Below, one piece after another: positions 11,806-22,927 of a stretch of DNA of 64,000 nucleotides (its first letter is position 1; each line of letters opens with the position of its first letter). The position numbers and the translations under genes are program-made. The notes beneath the pieces were generated by a model that saw only the letters and a list, made by a program, of their open reading frames with translations, did no database searches and was not told where the DNA came from. The stretch is from Blastocladiella emersonii ATCC 22665 (Eukaryota; Blastocladiomycota; Blastocladiomycetes; Blastocladiales; Blastocladiaceae), in the NCBI GenBank assembly GCA_025594325.1, contig JANHCV010000006.1, forward strand, positions 558,001-622,000, in the 5' to 3' direction.

Positions 11806-14136
11806 CTACAGCTGAGAATACAGCACCAACAGATTCTTGCTCGACTGGAAAGCCCTTGGAGCTGTGCGCGCGATTTCGCTCGGCGCATCATGGCATTTCA
11901 CACGATTAGGGAGGTTTTTCACAATATGGAGTGCTACCTCCGTGACGGTCTCGGCGCTCAAGATCGCATCGACCGCGCCGTCGGGGACGAGCCGCCAAAT
12001 TTTGAGCGGAACAAATCTGTAATCTCGGATCTCGCTTTCGGAATACCCACGACTGTCGCCTGCAAGGCAAATGCGAAGCGTAACATCAAGGTCGGATTGA
12101 AGCAGCTGGACGACCAGCTCGCGATTAGGATTTTCGACCCTTGTTGGGCAGCTGCATGTCGACTGCTCTGTAAGGTCCACCCAAGGCAGTTTTTTTGCAG
12201 ATGGGTTCAAGGACTGCATGCGATCGCGTGAGATGGTATCAAGTGCCAGGAAACCCCAGCAGCCACTTGAGGGTCTCAAGGTACGCCTGTTGTCCATAGT
12301 AGTCGCATTGAGAGCACGTCAAGGTTCCGTCGCTGAGCACGAACGCATGACTGTCGCAATCACCGTTGAGCCGTGTGCAAAGCATGAGCGCGACAAATCG
12401 CGATGCAGTGTGCGACTTGATCAAGAATTCAGTTGCGGCCTCCCGAGCCTCAAGCGACTGGTAAGCGGTGATGAGAAGCCTTATCATTTTGGGTCTGGAC
12501 AAGAGACAGGGCTCGCGCGCACGGGTACTCGTCAAGAACTGCCTCGGCAAGGATGAACAAGTCAAACACGCCGACCTCGAAGGGGTCATCAAAAATGACC
12601 TGAAAGATTGTTCCCGTGCGGTATTTGACGACGCCCTGTGCAGGTACGCTCACCGCGGCACAGTAAGAATGATCGTTTTCAGCGACAAAGAGGCTGTTGG
12701 CCAGCGTTTGTGTGGCATCAAGAAAGTCGTCCTTCAGCATGCGATGGACAAATCCAATGGTGCGTTGGTGAAGGGTTGCATTGTTGGGGTGCACGAGCAT
12801 GCGGCGAATGACTACGAAGTATTGATGTTAGCATGAGGGTTTGCGAGTCGAGTAGAGCAGGTCCACGATATACCTTCCTTCAATCGCGATTTTCTGGCGG
12901 ACTTGGTCTGGACAATGTGCAACAACAAAGTCGAGGTAAACGGCTGATGATCTTCTCAAGCCGCCCTTGAGTCCCCTCGCAATGATGGGAATCCACGACG
13001 AGGTATTGATCATGCCGCGGTCCAGAAGATTGGTTAGGAGAGCAAGCCCGTCGTGGCCTAGATCCCAGGTTTCCATGGCGCTCAAGAATATCCTCGAAAT
13101 GGAGAAACGCTCCCAAGTCCCGAAACACATGGTCGTGCTGCTCGAGTGCGAGGGCGAGAAGTGATGGATTGTTAGCGACACGCCAGGCGATGAGGGACTT
13201 GATGTCCTGGCCAACTTCATAGGTCCAACAATGCCGCAGAGCCCAGTCAAGCGCGGCCTTCGGGTTCCGATCGGAGCACACGAGCGTGTCGAGTATACAT
13301 GCCGCAAGCAGGGGAATCCGCAGGATCGCGATGACTGTGTCAAGGTCGAGGTCGCATTGAGGTTCGGACACAAGCCCAAGCAAAGCGCTGTTTCCTAGCG
13401 AAGCGGCCACCACGGCAAGAAAGTCAACCACGCGTGGCCAGAGAGCTGCGGCGGCGCTTTCGTTTTCCAGCCTGGGCAGGTCGATCCACGTTTGAACGGA
13501 GAGCGCCTGGCAGCCGGTCCACGGGAGGCGCACCTGTAGAAGCTTGGGTGCAGCTGAGAAAGTGTCAACAAGAACGCGGCGGGTGATAACCGTGTTGTAA
13601 TGAAGCGCAGTGAGCAGCAAGAGCTGTAGTTGAGCCCAGCTAGGAAACGCCGTAACGCCGAAACATGGGGCCCTGAGATTGATTTCGAGCATCGCGTCCT
13701 CGAGTTTCTCCAGATCACCGCCGCAGCCAGTGATCTCGGCCCGGATGGCAGCCAGGCACTCGGACCCAGCAAGTGCAAACGAGGAATCGAGTCGAATTGC
13801 GGGGGCTTGGTTTTCGTTCCATTTCAAGTTTATGAATGGTTGCTCGATAGCGTATCCGATAGCACTCTTGAAAAAGTGCCGTTGCGGGTCGAGATACGTC
13901 GCAAGGGGCGCCGTTGTTGCGTCCGTGGGACGCAGCTCAGCGGCACGCGAGGCTAGCCACGCCCGCTTCACCGCTCTAAAAGACGCGGTCGTTTATAGTT
14001 CTCGAGTGGAGAAACAGATCGAAAACTTTGGCCGGGCAAGCGCGACCACCTCGAGCAAGAGTTCGAGCGGAAGGACGCGCAAGCCGAACTCTGTGCCGTC
14101 GACCGCGGTTCCGACGCCTTGGGTTTTGGTTTGCAT
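11806..14136 (-). pseudogene. F-box-like paralogue, unit 3 (heavily disrupted)
   Basis: Homologous to units 2 and 4 over its full length but broken. A TAA at 13993-13995 replaces the Tyr codon in REL-Y-S. A frameshift near 13,095-13,115 splits the first module (FLHFEDIL... resumes as AMETWDLGHDG...). Two more shifts occur in the C-terminal module, near 12,480 and near 12,250-12,300. The conserved phase-1 donor (GAAG/GTATATCG) and an acceptor after a TGCTAAC branch-like site remain near 12,890 and 12,820. The CSQCDYYGQQ and CSCPTRVENP motifs are still recognisable. More decayed than unit 1. Confidence 0.75.
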
Positions 14137-14258
14137 AAGGTTAGGTTACGTGTACAGTTTCTTTCCATGAGCTACGTTTTCTGCTACAGTGGCCGGAGCG
14201 GGGAGCGAAAGCTGGACGGCCTCGAGCCGAACTCGGCACAGGCGCCACAAGACGCCAC

Positions 14259-14280
14259 TCACATGATAACGCGACGCGTC
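14259..14280 (+). promoter_or_regulatory. Composite E-box-like/MCB-like element, copy 4 (unit 3 promoter)
   Basis: TCACATGAT-6 nt-ACGCGTC, 123 bp upstream of the unit 3 start. A weaker second copy (TCACTTGATACC...ATGCATC) follows at 14319-14340. Confidence 0.45.
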
Positions 14281-14482
14281 GCCTCGTGCTCTTGGGGTCG
14301 CGAAATGTGGCGCTTGGGTCACTTGATACCGCAATGCATCTCTCTTCGGCGTCGCCAATATGCCTCGCGAGCTCAAGCATATCCTGGCACGATTCGCGAT
14401 ACAGGGCATGAATGCGAGTGAGTGCAGGAGAACAGTAGCTATATTTTGCAATACAACAACAACTAGGGGCCAACGACGTTGA

Positions 14483-16795
14483 TCAGACGAGTGCGAGTTG
14501 ACCCTTGAGATACTCGTCCGACTGGAAGGCGAGAGGGGCGGTGCGCGAAAGCTCCCAAAGCGATTCTGCACGGCCCATGTCAATCGGATGATGTTTCATG
14601 ACGTGTCGCGCTGCCTGGACAATAAGCTTGGTGTCCCAGATCGCGTCAATTGCGCCATCCGGGACGAGTTGCCATACCTCGAGCGGAACGAAGCCCGTCC
14701 CACTGAGCTTGTACAATCCATCCTTGGCAATAAGAAGCCGAAGGACAAGGCCAAGGTCCGCGCGAAGAAGCCGCTGGAGCAGCTCGCAGGCCGGGTACTC
14801 CGCGCGGGTCGAGCAAGCGCACGATGACTTTTGACCAAGTGCAGCAAGAAGCGGTTGGAGATACTTGTCAAGACCGGGATCTAATTCAGTCGCAAATTGG
14901 CGCAGCGCGCCGGAGAACGTGAGAAGCCAGTCCATGCACTCGAACCAAACCTGCTGTCCAAAAGAGTTGCAGTTGGTGCACGTTACACCGCCGCCGCCGA
15001 GCGCAATCGGCCGCCGGTCGCAGTGACCATCAGCCTGTGCGGATACTATCAAGCGGAGAAAGTTGGCCGCGCAGTTGTCGCGTTGCAACAGCGGAGTCGC
15101 TGCGGCACGAGCCTCGGCCAACTGGTTGACGGCGATGAGAACCCACGCCATATGTTTGGGAACCTTGGTTAGGCCCATCTCGTAGACATCATCGAGAATT
15201 TCGACAGCAAGCAAGAACAGGTCGAATGCGCTCGCGTCGCGAGGCTCCATGAACGCATGTGTGAGGGTCGCAGTCGCATCGTCGCAGTACTCGGACTCGA
15301 AGAAAGTCTCTGCCAACAATGCCATGGTTTTGGGGAAATCAGCGCCAAGAAGCCGCCGAGCAAACCCGAGGGCACGCTGAATCACGTAAATCTCGTCGCT
15401 GGTGCGGTTCAAGCACTCTCGAAACGCTGGCACCGGATAGACGTGGGCAGGTAACAAAGTCAGTCAGGAGGGTGCTTCAACGGGACACAATGAAGCGCGT
15501 CGCGTACCATCGATCATGAGATCAGCACGGTCATCAGCGGAAACATGAGAAGCGACAAAGTCGAGATACTGGTTTCCAAGATCGCCATCAGAAATTGCAA
15601 CGACAAGCGCTTCGGCCATCATCGAAGCGAGAGCAGGTGCGGTCAACACGCCGGAGCGCAAGAGTCTGGCAAGTGCAGGAAGCTTGTCGAGACTGAGCCC
15701 CCATTTGGAAGCTTGGTGCAAAATGCAGCATTCAAAATCATGCTGAGCGGACCGGGTGAGCTGGAAGAAGTTTGGGTGATTCTCGAGAGCATGGTCGAGC
15801 ATGACAGGGTCTTCTGCTAGCACACATGCGATTTCGCAACGGGTGGCTCGGCTGATTCGCTTAGCCCAGCAAAATTCCAGCACCCAGCTTAGCATATCGA
15901 GCGGGGCGGGAGTTATACCAACAAGGTCGTTGATAACACCGCAAGCAAAGTTGTGGGCACGGAGGACGGTCTTGACCGCTTTCATGTCGATATCAAAACC
16001 GAGGCCTTGCAAGTTGCACAAGATGGTTATTTTGCCGCTCGAGACAGCAGCGATGATGAGGAACTCGACCGCGTGCAGCGAGGTGTCGATATCGCCGTCG
16101 AATGGTTGGTCGGAAAAGGGAAGCCGCGCAGCAGTCTGGGCGGAGAGTGACATCCATTGTTCCAAGGGTAGGCGAAGGTCGAGGAGCTCGGGGATGAGCG
16201 CGTCAGGGTCATCGAGAACGCGTTCAAGGATAGGATAGTCGAAGTGAAGGGCTGCGAGGAGCAGCAACTGGAGCTGGGACCAAGCAGGCGAGGTCGCAAA
16301 GTCGAGGATAGGTGCGGAGAGGTCAAGATTCTTCATGGAGAGCCGAAGTCTCTCCGAAAGATCGGAGACGGTGTTGAGGTCGAGTTGGCGCGCGAGTGCC
16401 GACAGGACGCAGCTGGAAGCCGCGAGCAAGAACGAGGAATGGACTTGCGCGGGGGCCGGATCGGCATCTGCCCAGACCGAGCTCAAGTACGGGAGCTCGA
16501 GGGCAAAGCCGATCGCGGTCTTGAGAAACTTGCGATTCGGGTGGATGTACTTGGCGAAGAGCACTGCCCCTGCGTCCGTGGTCCGCAGCTCGGTAGCGCG
16601 AGACGATAACCAGCCGCGTTTAACTTCAGGCGCGGAGGTTGGCGAGCAAAGTTTGCGAGAAGCGGCGGCGACGAGTGATCGCGGCCGGGCGAGCGAAAGC
16701 ACAACATGCAAGGTTCCGAGAGGAAGTGAGCTCATGCCAAAGTTGCAGTGGCCCGCTCCAAGTTGCGGTATGTTGGGTTCTTCCATTCGATTCAT
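14483..16795 (-). CDS. F-box-like two-module protein, unit 4 (intact, divergent paralogue)
   Basis: Exon 1 16795-15508 and exon 2 15426-14483, joined in phase 1 across an 81-nt intron (GTACGCGA ... CTGAC ... CCAG), give 743 aa. The start is chosen at ATG 16795; ATG 16786 (MEEPN, matching the MEDL start of unit 2) is an equally good alternative, and the frame stays open to 16975. The F-box-like N-terminus (SLPLGTLHVVLSLARP) is more diverged than in the other units. The C-terminal module keeps the paired CxxC (CTNCNSFGQQ) and CACSTRAEYP motifs. The downstream module reads AFRECLNRTSDE directly after the splice, equivalent to AFTRCLEEFRDE in unit 2. Function unknown; an SCF adaptor is a guess from the F-box. 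Confidence 0.65.
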
Positions 16796-16887
16796 GAGGT
16801 GATTTTTGGGTGCGAAGGCGAGAGAGCGGGCGAAGACAGCGACCCAAACGTCTCGCAACGTGAGACGCCAGGTGTGGCGCCACGGGT

Positions 16888-16909
16888 CACTTGATTTCGC
16901 AACGCGTCG
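16888..16909 (+). promoter_or_regulatory. Composite E-box-like/MCB-like element, copy 5 (unit 4 promoter)
   Basis: TCACTTGAT-6 nt-ACGCGTC, about 93 bp upstream of the unit 4 start. It keeps the spacing seen in the other copies. Confidence 0.5.
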
Positions 16910-17035
16910 AGCTTCGCCGACGCCGAGGCGAGGCCCTCTCTCCCCCGGCGCACGCGTGTCACGGTGGGCATACACTCACACGGATGCTTCCGTGCACCTA
17001 CCGTCTTCACGCCCATCGTAGCCCCCATCCAAGAA

Positions 17036-17892
17036 TCATGTTGAAAACTCTTGATAGCGGCGCTGGTTCTCAGGCGACAGCGAGACCTCGCCGTTCCACT
17101 GGTTGGCGGCCTGCTCGATCTTGCGCGCGACCTTCTCCATGGTTTCCTACACACGAGGTCGACGACGCGAGGTGAGTGGACCGTCGGTCAAGAAGCGAGG
17201 CAGCGGTGGAACGTACGTTGAGCATGGACTCGAACTCGGTGGCCATGCACGAGATCTTGGTGCTCTGCTCCTCGATGATAGCGTCCTTGAGCTCGACCAT
17301 CTTGTTGTACTCGGCAATCTGCTTGCTCAGCTGGGTCGCGGTCGTCTCGCACGTCGCCTTGAGGTCGTGGATCTGCGCCTCGAGCGCGTTGACCTTGTTC
17401 TGCATCTCGATCTGAAGCTTGCGGTACTGCGTGTTCGAGTCTGCCGTGCGAGAGCGAGTGAGCGAACCGGGTGGACGCGCGCAGCAACGGGAGGGACGCG
17501 TACCTGCGGTCAAGTCGCGACGGTCCTGGTTCCGATCCTCGACTGCGCGCTCGAGATCTTCCACGGTTGATTTAAGCTTGGCGTTCTGGTCCCGTAACCG
17601 CGTCACGGTCTCGTCACGGTAGCCTAGCCGGAACGCGGTGAGTCGGGCGCGCGACTGAGGCGGGCCGCGCGCTACGCACCCATCTCCCGCTTGAGCGTGT
17701 CGATCTCGGCGTTGGCGACGGTCAACCGCTGGGTCAGGTCATCGACGACCGTCTTCTCCTTGGCCGCTACGCTCATCGAGTGGGTCAGCGATCCGTGTGT
17801 CGCGTTCACCGATGGGGGGTCGGCGCACCCTTGCCGTCATCCTTCTTGCCCGTCTTCTTCTTCCCAGCGGCCGATTTTGCTTTCGATGACAT
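17036..17892 (-). CDS. Coiled-coil protein resembling dynein regulatory complex subunit 12 (CCDC153)
   Basis: Five exons (17892-17829, 17766-17680, 17623-17504, 17440-17217, 17146-17036) joined at canonical GT/AG sites give 201 aa. A basic Lys/Gly N-terminus (SSKAKSAAGKKKTGKK) is followed by almost continuous heptad coiled coil. The C-terminal pattern MATEFESMLNETMEKVARKI then Q-W and a short tail resembles CCDC153/DRC12, which is of similar length (about 200 aa). DRC12 belongs to the axonemal nexin-dynein regulatory complex of motile cilia. If correct, this implies a flagellated life stage. Identification rests on length, coiled-coil layout and this C-terminal pattern only; another coiled-coil family is possible. 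Confidence 0.6.
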
Positions 17893-18362
17893 GGTGGTTC
17901 CGATGCATGTGGATGGTTGCTTGCCTCAAGAGGCGCGAAGCGAAGTGTCAAAGGACGCGACGCGTGGCGGTGGCTGAGGCGCGCGCGCGCGAGGCGGCGG
18001 AGAGGAGACAGCCGCGGGGCGCACGTGGCGGAGCTGGGTCAGGTGATTGCGGGTGACCGGTTGCCACCAAAACACGGCAGCACCCAGCGAGCGATTCGGG
18101 CGCCCGCCGTCCCCCGGGCCCTGGCCGGCGGTGCCCGCGCCCTCCTCCGCCCTCACATCCCATCGCACGGCCCGCCCTGGTCTGCTCCGTTGACCCTTCC
18201 GGCCCAACGCATCTTGTTTCGTTCGCACGCACACGCACACGCTCGAGACTCTTCTCCCTCGGTAGCATCCGCATTTCGCTGCTCCCGACATCTTCATCGC
18301 GCACTTGCTCTCCCCCGGCAAGTTCGTTCCCCCTCCCCCTCAACAACAACAACAACCTCAAC
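17893..18362. other. Divergent promoter region between the DRC12-like gene and fibrillarin
   Basis: 470 bp separating two divergently transcribed genes. A CAA-repeat tract (CAACAACAACAACAACC) immediately before the fibrillarin ATG is likely its 5' leader. Nothing else was recognised. Confidence 0.5.
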
Positions 18363-19475
18363 ATGCGCGGCGGCGGTCGTGGCGGTTTCGGCGGTGGTGA
18401 CCGTGGTGGTCGCGGTGGTTCCCGCGGCGGCTTTGGCGGCGGTCGCGGCGGCGGTCGTGGCGGTTTCGGCGGCTCGGACCGCGGTGGCCGCGGTGGCTTC
18501 GGAGGCGGTCGCGGTGGCGGCCGTGGCGGCTTTGGCGGCGACCGTGGCGGTCGCGGCGGCGGTTTTGGCGGTCGCGGCGGTGGCCGCGGTGCCCCTCGTG
18601 GCGGTCGCGGTGCTCCCCGTGGTACGTTTACTCGGTTCCGGCTGGCTGGTCCCCGAGACCCTGTCGCTGACTCTCGTTTCCTCGCTCCCCTCTCTCCAGG
18701 CGGTCGCGGCGGTGCCCGCGGCGGTGCTCGCGGCGGCAAGGGTGCGGCCGGTGGTGCCAAGGTCATCATCGAGCCCCACCGCCACGAGGGCGTGTTCGTT
18801 GCCCGCGGCAAGGAGGACCTGCTCGTGACCAAGTCGCTGGTGCCCGGCGACGCCGTGTACGGCGAGAAGCGCATCTCGGTCGACGGCCCCGACGGCACCA
18901 AGACCGAGTACCGCGTGTGGAACCCGTTCCGCTCCAAGCTGGCGGCCGGTATCCTCGGCGGTATCGAGAAGATCCACATCGCGCCCGGCAGCAAGGTGCT
19001 CTACCTCGGTGCCTCGGCCGGTACCACCGTGTCGCACGTCGCCGATATCGTCGGCGAGGCCGGTCTCGTCTACGCCGTCGAGTTCTCGCACCGCATGGGC
19101 CGCGAGCTCATCAACATGGCCAAGAAGCGCACCAACGTCATCCCCATTGTTGAGGATGCCCGCCACCCCAACAAGTACCGCATGCTCGTCGGCATGGTCG
19201 ACGTCGTGTTCGCCGATGTCGCGCAGCCCGACCAGGCGCGTATCATCGCCCTCAACGCGCACCACTTCCTCAAGAACGGCGGCCACATTGTCATCTCGAT
19301 CAAGGCCAACTGCATTGACTCGACGGTCGACGCCGCCACCGTGTTCGCGCGCGAGGTCAAGAAGCTCCAGGAGGAGAAGATCAAGCCCCAGGCGCAGCTG
19401 ACGCTCGAGCCCTACGAGCGCGACCACGCCCTGGTCGTCGGCGTGTACCGCCCGCCCCCGAAGGCCAAGAACTAA
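18363..19475 (+). CDS. NOP1: Fibrillarin (box C/D snoRNP 2'-O-methyltransferase)
   Basis: Exons 18363-18621 and 18700-19475, joined across a 78-nt intron, give 344 aa. The intron has no stop and a multiple-of-three length, so its retention would add 26 residues. Residues 1 to about 100 are a Gly/Arg-rich (GAR) domain. Then comes the fibrillarin core: [19 protein letters not shown], the SAM-binding [31 protein letters not shown], and [15 protein letters not shown], ending in [11 protein letters not shown]. Fibrillarin is the catalytic subunit that methylates rRNA in the nucleolus, guided by C/D snoRNAs. All family motifs are intact. Confidence 0.97.
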   Translation: MRGGGRGGFGGGDRGGRGGSRGGFGGGRGGGRGGFGGSDRGGRGGFGGGRGGGRGGFGGDRGGRGGGFGGRGGGRGAPRGGRGAPRGTFTRFRLAGPRDPVADSRFLAPLSPGGRGGARGGARGGKGAAGGAKVIIEPHRHEGVFVARGKEDLLVTKSLVPGDAVYGEKRISVDGPDGTKTEYRVWNPFRSKLAAGILGGIEKIHIAPGSKVLYLGASAGTTVSHVADIVGEAGLVYAVEFSHRMGRELINMAKKRTNVIPIVEDARHPNKYRMLVGMVDVVFADVAQPDQARIIALNAHHFLKNGGHIVISIKANCIDSTVDAATVFAREVKKLQEEKIKPQAQLTLEPYERDHALVVGVYRPPPKAKN

Positions 19476-21364
19476 GCGTGTGCTAGTCCTAGTAAGTAAA
19501 GTAGTAGTAGCTGCGGCGTTTCTGTATTTAATCTCCCCCTGTGTAAGTTCATCTGTTTCTGCTTACCTTTGATTGTCGTGTTGGTTGGTCTCGTCAAGCA
19601 GCTGTTTGTTCAGCTCGGAGCGCTCGTTGGTGAGAAAGCCTTCTCAGTTGGCTCCCGTTGCTGCGGGTCAGGCGAAGTTCAGGTTGGTTGTAGGCGCGCG
19701 GCGGGCGTCGCGAGGCTAGCACGAGCGGGCCGAGCGGGAAGGAAGCCGCGGCCAAGGTCGCCGCGACCATGGCCACGGAGCGCGGCTGCGGCATCCAACT
19801 CCTCTTCTCGTATCTCCCGTTGAATGGTGCATGCCTACCCTCCGTGATGGCGAGAAGGTGAAGAAGCAGATGCCGCGGCGGCTGGGCCTCCTGTCACGCC
19901 AGCGCTACTCAGTAGGCAGGCTGCCCACGCGAGACAAAGCAGTTCGGCCTGAAGTCCCGAGCGTGATCCAAGCCGCGCGCGACCTACTGGGTGTGTCACG
20001 CCGGAGAGGAGTGAGCGCTTGCGTGCAGTACAGAGCTGATCAACGAGAGCTTACGTCGCGCGGGGCGCGCCGCGGCGGTCGAAGAGTCGCGGCGCGTCAG
20101 TTCACCAGCGACGCGCTCGGCCAGCAGGCACGGCCACCAGCAACGGCAGTGCGACTCGTCACGGTGGAGAATGTTTCTCAGCGAGCGTAGGAGACGTGTG
20201 ACAAAGGCGGCGTGGCGACAAGGATGCGCAGCGGTGACCATGGCCATGGCCAAGCTCGTCAGGATACTTCACCTGCAAGCGATCTCCTCTGCTCACTGTG
20301 CTTCCGGCAGCTCGGCCAAGCGCAGTACAAGGCTTTTCCTAACGACGTGAGACGGGCCCGAGCGAGCGACGACGCAAGCGGCGGCCACCGCGACGCGCGG
20401 GAACTTGGCCACGGTGGCCGCGGCGACGGTCAAGGCGGGCTGCTGGCCACACGACGGACACCTCACGACGCGCGCTCTCCATCGAGCGGGAAACGAGGAT
20501 GCATGCGATAGAAACGCCACGGCCGCAGGACGCGCGCGCGGGAGTGAAGGCCGCGGAGCCCCATGATCCATGGGCCGACGCCCCGGGCCAAATCGAAGTT
20601 TCCAATGGAAGCCCACACCTCGAACGTGGCCGTGGACGGACCGATTCATGGCTCAACCATGCCCGTTCAATGCGCCAGAATTCGGAGCGGCTCCGACTGT
20701 GTCCGCGTCTCGGCCTCAGGGCCCACTTTCGATCGGGGGTTGAACGGAGGGGATCTGCCGAGCACGTTTGCGAGCCCGGCCGCCGGCCGCTCGATCGGAC
20801 CGCCTTCCCTCACGGTGCACAGGGCGTGCGGGAAGCCCAAGGGCGCTTGCCAGACCCGCGAGGGCAGGCAGCGTGTCGTCTGGAAGGCTCCATGCGCCGT
20901 TGCTCGCGGTCCAGAGTGTGGGACGGCGGCTCGATGCGTCCAGGACGGCGCGCAACGTGGGTGCCAGCTGATTCGAGCATGAGGGGTCGATGGCCGCGGT
21001 GATGATGCTCCACGTTCTTTGGGCAGACATCGCGTCGCGCGCCACGGAGCGCCACACTTGCTTCCAGCACGTTTCCGCGGCGCGGCAGGGCGAGTGGCGC
21101 AATGCGTGGAGGCTGTACGAAAAACGTGTTCTGGTCACGGTCCGCCGAGCCACACTCCTCCTTTCATCACCGGTCAGTTGCCACTCCCACGTTTCGCTGG
21201 CGTTCGTGGCCATGCAGCCATGCGGCGGCAGCCGTCCATAAAGCGTCTGGACCCCCCGCTCTCCCTCCCGACCTCGAATTCGTCAGCCAAGCAGCTCGAG
21301 CTCCTCGTCTCCGCCACTACACCCTCGCATACCCTACCCTGACCCCCGCAACGACATCACCACC
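19476..21364. other. Intergenic region, no gene recognised
   Basis: About 1.9 kb between fibrillarin and the transporter gene. A TTTAATCTCC/TAAGTAAAG stretch just after fibrillarin is its probable 3' UTR. Frames elsewhere are compositional (Arg/Ala-rich) and show no conserved character. Confidence 0.5.
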
Positions 21365-22927
21365 ATGGGTCTCTACGACGGCTACTCGGCCGCGGAGAAG
21401 AAGAACCTCTCCATGTACATTGGCGGCATCATGTGCTACAAGTTCGCGCTCGAGACCATGACGGGCTGCATGTCGAGCATCGTGCTCAACCGCTACAAGG
21501 TGTCGCCGGCCGCGACGTGGGGCACGGTCGTGTCGGTCAACTACGCGGCGCAGTCGGTCGGCTCGCTGCTCGTGTCGCCGCTCATCAAGCGGTGGCCGAC
21601 GTCGCGCGTGCTCGCCTCGTCGATCCTGCTCTTCGGCCTGCTCGTCGCCATCATCCCGATCCTCGAGGCCACCACGGGCGGCGGCGCCACGGGCTTCGGT
21701 GACGAGAAGAACTACCAGGCCGGCAGCTGGGACCCCTTCTTCGTCGCCATCATGTTCCCGATCGTCGGCGTGTTCCACGGCATCATCGAGCTGATCCGCC
21801 GCGTCATCCCGCGCGACATTGTCGGGTCCGACCCCACCAAGCTCAAGAAGATGGACTCGACGGTGCACATCTTCTACGAGGTCGCCGGCACCACCGGCGC
21901 CCTGCTGTCCAAGTACTGGATCTCGTACTTCAACTACGCCTACTCGCTCGCCCTCATCCCCATCGCCTTCACGGGCGCCGCGCTCATCTGGTCGCAGATC
22001 AAGGACGCGACGAGCGAGGCGTACGAGGGCCCGTCCAAGACCAAGCGCGTCTCGGGCAACATGTTCACCGAGGTGGCCGCCATCTTCAAGGCCTTCTTCT
22101 ACTCAGTCTGGGTCGGCCTCAAGCTCGTGTGCACCAACCGGTCGCTCGTGTGGCTCATCCCGGCCTACACGCTGCCCCTCGTCCTGCACCGCTACCTCGA
22201 GAACGTCCTGTTCGCCCACTACGCCAATTTCGCGCTGTCCAAGGGCTCGTACCAGCAGCTGCTCGTCTCGGGCTCCAACTTTGGCGAGCTCGTCGGCGCC
22301 TTCGGCGTCCTCGTTTTCACCGACGCCGTCAAGACGCCCATCCCGTGGCTCCGCCTCGACGCCCTCACGCTGCTCGTCGCCTGGGTGTTCCCACTCGCCA
22401 CGCCCTTTGCCGACATCGAGGCCTGGGTCTGGTTCCTCGCCGCCATGATGATCCCCGTGTCCATGGGCTGGGCCGCCGGGGACGTGTCGCTCGTCGCCTA
22501 CGTGCAGTCGCGTCTCGCCAAGGTCGAGGACACCGAGGCGACCGTGTCGCCGCTCGGCTCGGTCATGTCGTTCCTCTACGTCCTGTACATTGTCATGTTC
22601 GCGGTGCTCAACTCGGTCATCGGCAAGGTCCAGGACACGTTCGTCGCCGACCTGCTCAAAAAGTACGGCTCGGCCAAGAAGTTCCCGCCGCTCGCCGGTC
22701 TCGCGCCCACCCAGGACGCCATGTTCTACACGGCCGGTATCGTCATGTCTGGGTGCGCCGTGGTCGTGCTCCTCGCCACCTTCATCCCCAAGGGCGCCTT
22801 CGCCTTCAACCCGTCGTCGCTCGATGACGACGAGGACGACCGCCAGCTCGTGTCGCAGCTCGACCACGACAAGGGCTCCGACACGGCCAAGGACCGCAAG
22901 GAGATGATCGAGGCCATGGTCGCCTAA
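21365..22927 (+). CDS. Multipass membrane transporter, MFS-like
   Basis: Single-exon 520-aa protein with about eleven to twelve hydrophobic segments (for example residues 55-75, 80-98, 128-150, 185-217, 380-430, 448-470, 460-490) and a charged C-terminal tail (DDDEDDRQLVS). The pattern of two six-helix halves separated by a polar loop (residues about 217-240, KDATSEAYEGPSK) fits the major facilitator superfamily. No substrate-specific motif was recognised, and an unrelated secondary-carrier family is possible. The start is placed at an ATG in good context (ACCACCATGG). The gene is isolated, with no obvious functional neighbour. Confidence 0.6.
   Translation: MGLYDGYSAAEKKNLSMYIGGIMCYKFALETMTGCMSSIVLNRYKVSPAATWGTVVSVNYAAQSVGSLLVSPLIKRWPTSRVLASSILLFGLLVAIIPILEATTGGGATGFGDEKNYQAGSWDPFFVAIMFPIVGVFHGIIELIRRVIPRDIVGSDPTKLKKMDSTVHIFYEVAGTTGALLSKYWISYFNYAYSLALIPIAFTGAALIWSQIKDATSEAYEGPSKTKRVSGNMFTEVAAIFKAFFYSVWVGLKLVCTNRSLVWLIPAYTLPLVLHRYLENVLFAHYANFALSKGSYQQLLVSGSNFGELVGAFGVLVFTDAVKTPIPWLRLDALTLLVAWVFPLATPFADIEAWVWFLAAMMIPVSMGWAAGDVSLVAYVQSRLAKVEDTEATVSPLGSVMSFLYVLYIVMFAVLNSVIGKVQDTFVADLLKKYGSAKKFPPLAGLAPTQDAMFYTAGIVMSGCAVVVLLATFIPKGAFAFNPSSLDDDEDDRQLVSQLDHDKGSDTAKDRKEMIEAMVA

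Larger units (their letters stand above)
6145..16795 (-). repeat. Tandem array of four F-box-like paralogues
   Basis: Four head-to-tail units on the minus strand (6145-8507, 8761-11154, 11806-14136, 14483-16795). Each consists of an N-terminal F-box-like exon, a phase-1 intron at an equivalent position, and a C-terminal exon with a CSxC-(D/N)Y(F/Y) motif. The 5' flanks of units 1-3 share CTACGTTTTCTGCT... adjacent to the start codon, so promoters were duplicated along with coding parts. Units 2 and 4 are open; units 1 and 3 are disrupted. Confidence 0.8.

Noticed and set aside
18294-19427. Long minus-strand frame over fibrillarin
   Set aside because: Composition-driven antisense frame (Ala/Thr repeats opposite the Gly/Arg domain).
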